Shown one piece after another: positions 61,484 through 64,000 of a stretch of 64,000 nt of DNA. Under the pieces are notes generated by a model that made no database searches, had not been told where the DNA came from, and saw only the letters and a program-made list of their open reading frames with translations. Source of the stretch: Pelagadaptatus aseana (GTDB lineage Bacteria; Pseudomonadota; Gammaproteobacteria; Pseudomonadales; Cellvibrionaceae); NCBI GenBank assembly GCA_040365065.1, contig BAABNI010000003.1, positions 62,001 through 126,000 of the forward strand, read 5' to 3'. The first letter of the stretch is position 1, and each line of letters opens with the position of its first letter. Both the position numbers and the translations under genes were made by a program.

Positions 61484-62731
61484 CTACAGGCCCATGGCCT
61501 GTTTCACAATCAGATTTTTCAGCGCGCCCAGATTGTTAACTCGGCGCATGCCCTCATTGCGAAGCCAGCGCAACGGCAGATCATCGGAACCAAACAGGGT
61601 TTTAAAACCCTCCATGACCGCCATCATCCCCAGATTGTGCCATTTGCGATTGCGCTGATAGCGCTTGAGTATGGATGGCTCGTTAAGGGGTAAGTCACGA
61701 CGACAGGCGCGGATAATTTCCTCACTCAGGGCAATCACATCGAGAAAACCCAGATTCACCCCCTGACCAGCCAGGGGATGGATGGTGTGAGCGGCATCGC
61801 CAATCAACGCCACCCCCGGCAGGATATACTCCTTGGCGTGTCGCTGGCGCAGTGGAAAACTGAAGCGCTTGGCCACTGCGGTAACGTCACCCAGGCGCCC
61901 CTCGAAGGCGTCACCCAGACGCTGACAAAAAGCCTCATCAGACAATGCCATCAGTTCTTGTGCCACCTCGGTTTTAGCAGACCAGACAATGGAACTGTGG
62001 TATTCGTCAAAATCGGCCTGAGAGCCAACTTGCAGCGGCAAAAACGCCAGAGGACCGATCTCGAGAAAGCGCTGCCAGGCGGTGAATTGGTGGGGCTCGC
62101 TGGTGGTCACCGTCGAGACGATGGCACTGTGGCCATAATCCCACTCACGGGTCTCCATATTGAGAATACCGCGCACTTTTGAATGGGCACCATCAGCCGC
62201 AATCAGCAGTTTGGCTGCGACGCTGCGGCCATCTGCCAACTCAATCAGCGAAGCACCGTCGCGGGGGTTATGACTGAGCTGACTGAGCTGTGCCGGATGG
62301 AGTAACTCAATCCCCGGATGGTCCTGCATCTTTCGCCACAACAGGGATGTGATCACACTGTTTTCAACAATGTGGCCTAGGCATTCTCGCTGCACTTCAC
62401 TGGCATCAAACTGAATATCTCCGGTGCCCTCGGCGTCCCAGACATGCATACGCTCATAGGCACAGGCCCGCTGCCGCAGGACATCGTGCCAAATACCAAT
62501 ATCTTCCAGCAGTTCCTGAGAGGCGTGGGTTAAAGCCACTACTCTGGGATCAAACTCGGTGCCCGAAGGGGACGCTGCAGGTTCGCTCGCCTCAATCAGG
62601 CCAATGCTTAACGCCTCACAGGCCGGATGTTCAGCCAGAGCGCAAGCCATAGCGCCACCCACCAGGCCGGCACCAACGATCAGCACATCAAAATGCAGGT
62701 CTGCTGTCATATTAGAATCACCGCTGTTCAT
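61484..62731 (-). CDS. ubiI: UbiI/VisC-type FAD-dependent hydroxylase
   Basis: 415 residues. Ubiquinone ring hydroxylase family (UbiH/UbiF/UbiI/COQ6): FAD motif VLIVGAGLVGGAMACAL, the DG-type motif LIAADGAHSKVRG, and GDAAHTIHPLAGQGVNLGF. As the second gene after ubiH, it fits UbiI (C5 hydroxylation). ATG 62710 is an alternative start seven codons in. Subfamily assignment rests mainly on position. Confidence 0.87.
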   Translation of the reverse strand: MNSGDSNMTADLHFDVLIVGAGLVGGAMACALAEHPACEALSIGLIEASEPAASPSGTEFDPRVVALTHASQELLEDIGIWHDVLRQRACAYERMHVWDAEGTGDIQFDASEVQRECLGHIVENSVITSLLWRKMQDHPGIELLHPAQLSQLSHNPRDGASLIELADGRSVAAKLLIAADGAHSKVRGILNMETREWDYGHSAIVSTVTTSEPHQFTAWQRFLEIGPLAFLPLQVGSQADFDEYHSSIVWSAKTEVAQELMALSDEAFCQRLGDAFEGRLGDVTAVAKRFSFPLRQRHAKEYILPGVALIGDAAHTIHPLAGQGVNLGFLDVIALSEEIIRACRRDLPLNEPSILKRYQRNRKWHNLGMMAVMEGFKTLFGSDDLPLRWLRNEGMRRVNNLGALKNLIVKQAMGL

Positions 62732-62751
62732 AGATCACTGCTGAATCCAAA

Positions 62752-63996
62752 TTATCGATGGAAAACGGGACGGCGAGAAGCCTGCCCCATGGTCTGAGAC
62801 GCCAGTAGCTGCTTGGCACCCGGCAGAGTTTCCAAACCAAGAAAACCCAATGCTCTGAGTCCCGCCGAGGGCAAAGCCCCGGTACTGAACAGACGGGTTA
62901 ATTTGTCACTGAACTGAATGGTCGCCTGCTGATCGAGTTGTTGCTGCTGTTCATACTGCTGTAATACCTGCAGCGAGCCCAGCGGCTGGCGCTGCCTTCT
63001 GGCCCGGGCCAGCACACTGGTCAGGGCAGCACAATCGCGCAGTGCCAGATTGAACCCCTGACCGGCCACCGGATGCAGAAAGTGCGCGGCATTGCCCATC
63101 ATCACCAGCGACGAGCGCACCTGCTCTTTTGCGACCAGCAACTGCAACGGGTATGAATCCCGCTTACCGACGCTCTTAAAGTGACCGAGACGAAAGCCGA
63201 AGCGCTGCTGCAATTGCGCCATAAACGCGTCGTCATCGAGCGCCAACAGAGCATCAACCTGGTCTGTCGGCTGAGTCCAAACCAGCGCACTGTCACAGCC
63301 GTTTTCACCACCCAATGGCAACAATGCCATAGGGCCCTGATCGGTGAAGCGCTCGTAGGCGACACAATCATGACGCTCATTCAGGGCCACATTGGCAATA
63401 ATGGCGGTCTGGTGATAGGTCTGGGTATCGACCCCGATGCCAAGCCCTGCACGCAGGGGCGAATCGGCACCGTCAGCAATAACCACCAACTGGCTCTCGA
63501 TCCGTCCGCTTGCATCGGCAGAGGCATAATCAATATGAGCCCCCTGAGCCAGCGGAGTAACCCGCTCGACCGTGGCCGGAGCCAGTAATTCGACGTTGTC
63601 GAGCTCATGTAGATGCTGCAATAGCACCCGTCCCAACCAGGCATTGGCGACCACGGCGCCCACCTGTTCCAACCCCATTGCACTGGCATCAATCAGGCTG
63701 CCACCAAAATGCCCCCGGTCAGACACGTGCACTTGCTGGATTGGGGTTGCCGCCTGGGACAACTGATCCCACACGCCGATCCGCTGCAGTAATTCGATAC
63801 TGCCATATGCCAATGCCGTTGAGCGATCGTCAAAACTGGGCTGATGGATGGCCTCTCCCGGACCGGGCAACGGAAACCCTTCAACCAGCACCACCTGCCA
63901 GCCGGCATTGGCGTGCGCCAACAGCGCCGCCATGGCCGCCCCCACCATACCACCACCCACGATGGTGATATCTGCCTGAGATTGGATCTCAGTCAT
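62752..63996 (-). CDS. ubiH: UbiH, 2-octaprenyl-6-methoxyphenol hydroxylase
   Basis: 414 residues. FAD-binding ITIVGGGMVGAAMAALL, LVVIADGADSPLRAG and GNAAHFLHPVAGQGFNLALRD, the UbiH-type variant with GNAAH. DDRSTALAYGSIELLQRIG fits UbiH of E. coli. Hydroxylates C6 of the ring. 20 bases before the ubiI-like gene; in E. coli the same pair follows pepP, which would lie just outside the window. Confidence 0.92.
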   Translation of the reverse strand: MTEIQSQADITIVGGGMVGAAMAALLAHANAGWQVVLVEGFPLPGPGEAIHQPSFDDRSTALAYGSIELLQRIGVWDQLSQAATPIQQVHVSDRGHFGGSLIDASAMGLEQVGAVVANAWLGRVLLQHLHELDNVELLAPATVERVTPLAQGAHIDYASADASGRIESQLVVIADGADSPLRAGLGIGVDTQTYHQTAIIANVALNERHDCVAYERFTDQGPMALLPLGGENGCDSALVWTQPTDQVDALLALDDDAFMAQLQQRFGFRLGHFKSVGKRDSYPLQLLVAKEQVRSSLVMMGNAAHFLHPVAGQGFNLALRDCAALTSVLARARRQRQPLGSLQVLQQYEQQQQLDQQATIQFSDKLTRLFSTGALPSAGLRALGFLGLETLPGAKQLLASQTMGQASRRPVFHR

Positions 63997-64000
63997 CAGC

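Noticed and set aside
1..64000. Defence islands, CRISPR arrays, prophage, insertion sequences, tRNA or rRNA genes
   Set aside because: Read for direct repeats, transposase or integrase motifs and tRNA cloverleaf patterns; none found. Gene order is largely conserved housekeeping.

Overview
The window is an ordinary chromosomal stretch of a gammaproteobacterium of the Pseudomonas/Cellvibrionales side of the class. The evidence is gene order. The ponA-maeB-nuclease-rpmE-priA-SPOR-hslVU-DUF971 and ubiE-ubiJ-ubiB-hisI-hisE-tatABC strings match the order I know from Pseudomonas, and yibN-grxC-secB / gpmI-envC-ctpA-yibQ is also shared with enterics. Zinc, LPS and ubiquinone genes fit an aerobic Gram-negative. 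I see no rRNA, tRNA, CRISPR array, insertion sequence or prophage gene.

Layout. 0-12 kb: end of PBP1A, malic enzyme, secreted nuclease, L31, PriA, an FtsN-like SPOR protein, HslVU, then a PAS protein and a chemoreceptor in overlapping frames. 12-17.3 kb: ubiquinone, histidine and Tat genes. 17.3-18.7 kb: three orphan small ORFs, each with its own signals, including a three-armed attenuator-like structure. 18.7-22.6 kb: typA, a MAPEG protein and thiI on the minus strand. 22.8-31.1 kb: a Ser/Thr kinase and PP2C phosphatase next to a nitrogen block (type II and type I glutamine synthetases, ntrB, ntrC) with a sigma54 promoter and an NtrC-like site. 31-36.5 kb: thioesterase and MaoC genes, then a tightly packed minus-strand string from a truncated haemoglobin to an LpxL-type acyltransferase and a patatin. 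36.5-40 kb: LysR/azoreductase and a NemR/NemA-like pair with matching palindromic operators. 40-51 kb: secB and gpmI/envC/ctpA blocks, with a lipid-storage module between envC and ctpA. That module has a wax ester synthase/DGAT, three phasin paralogues, a PHA-system protein and a PhaD-like regulator. 51.4-54 kb: hisF, hisH and hisB with hisA missing. 54.1-56.6 kb: a Zur box, a small His-rich secreted protein and a ZnuD-like receptor. 56.7-61.5 kb: a probable PadR-controlled three-gene lipid or isoprenoid modification operon. 61.5-64 kb: ubiI/ubiH.

The most interesting points are: (a) the phasin/PhaD set joined to a wax ester synthase instead of a PHA synthase, while the usual pha position between DUF971 and ubiE is taken by a split PAS/chemoreceptor pair; (b) the PadR-RetSat-like-COG2907-like-methyltransferase cluster, whose product I cannot name; (c) the mutually exclusive hairpins at 17.6 kb; (d) a kinase/phosphatase pair beside two different glutamine synthetases. 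All functional statements come from reading motifs and gene order; no database search was possible.
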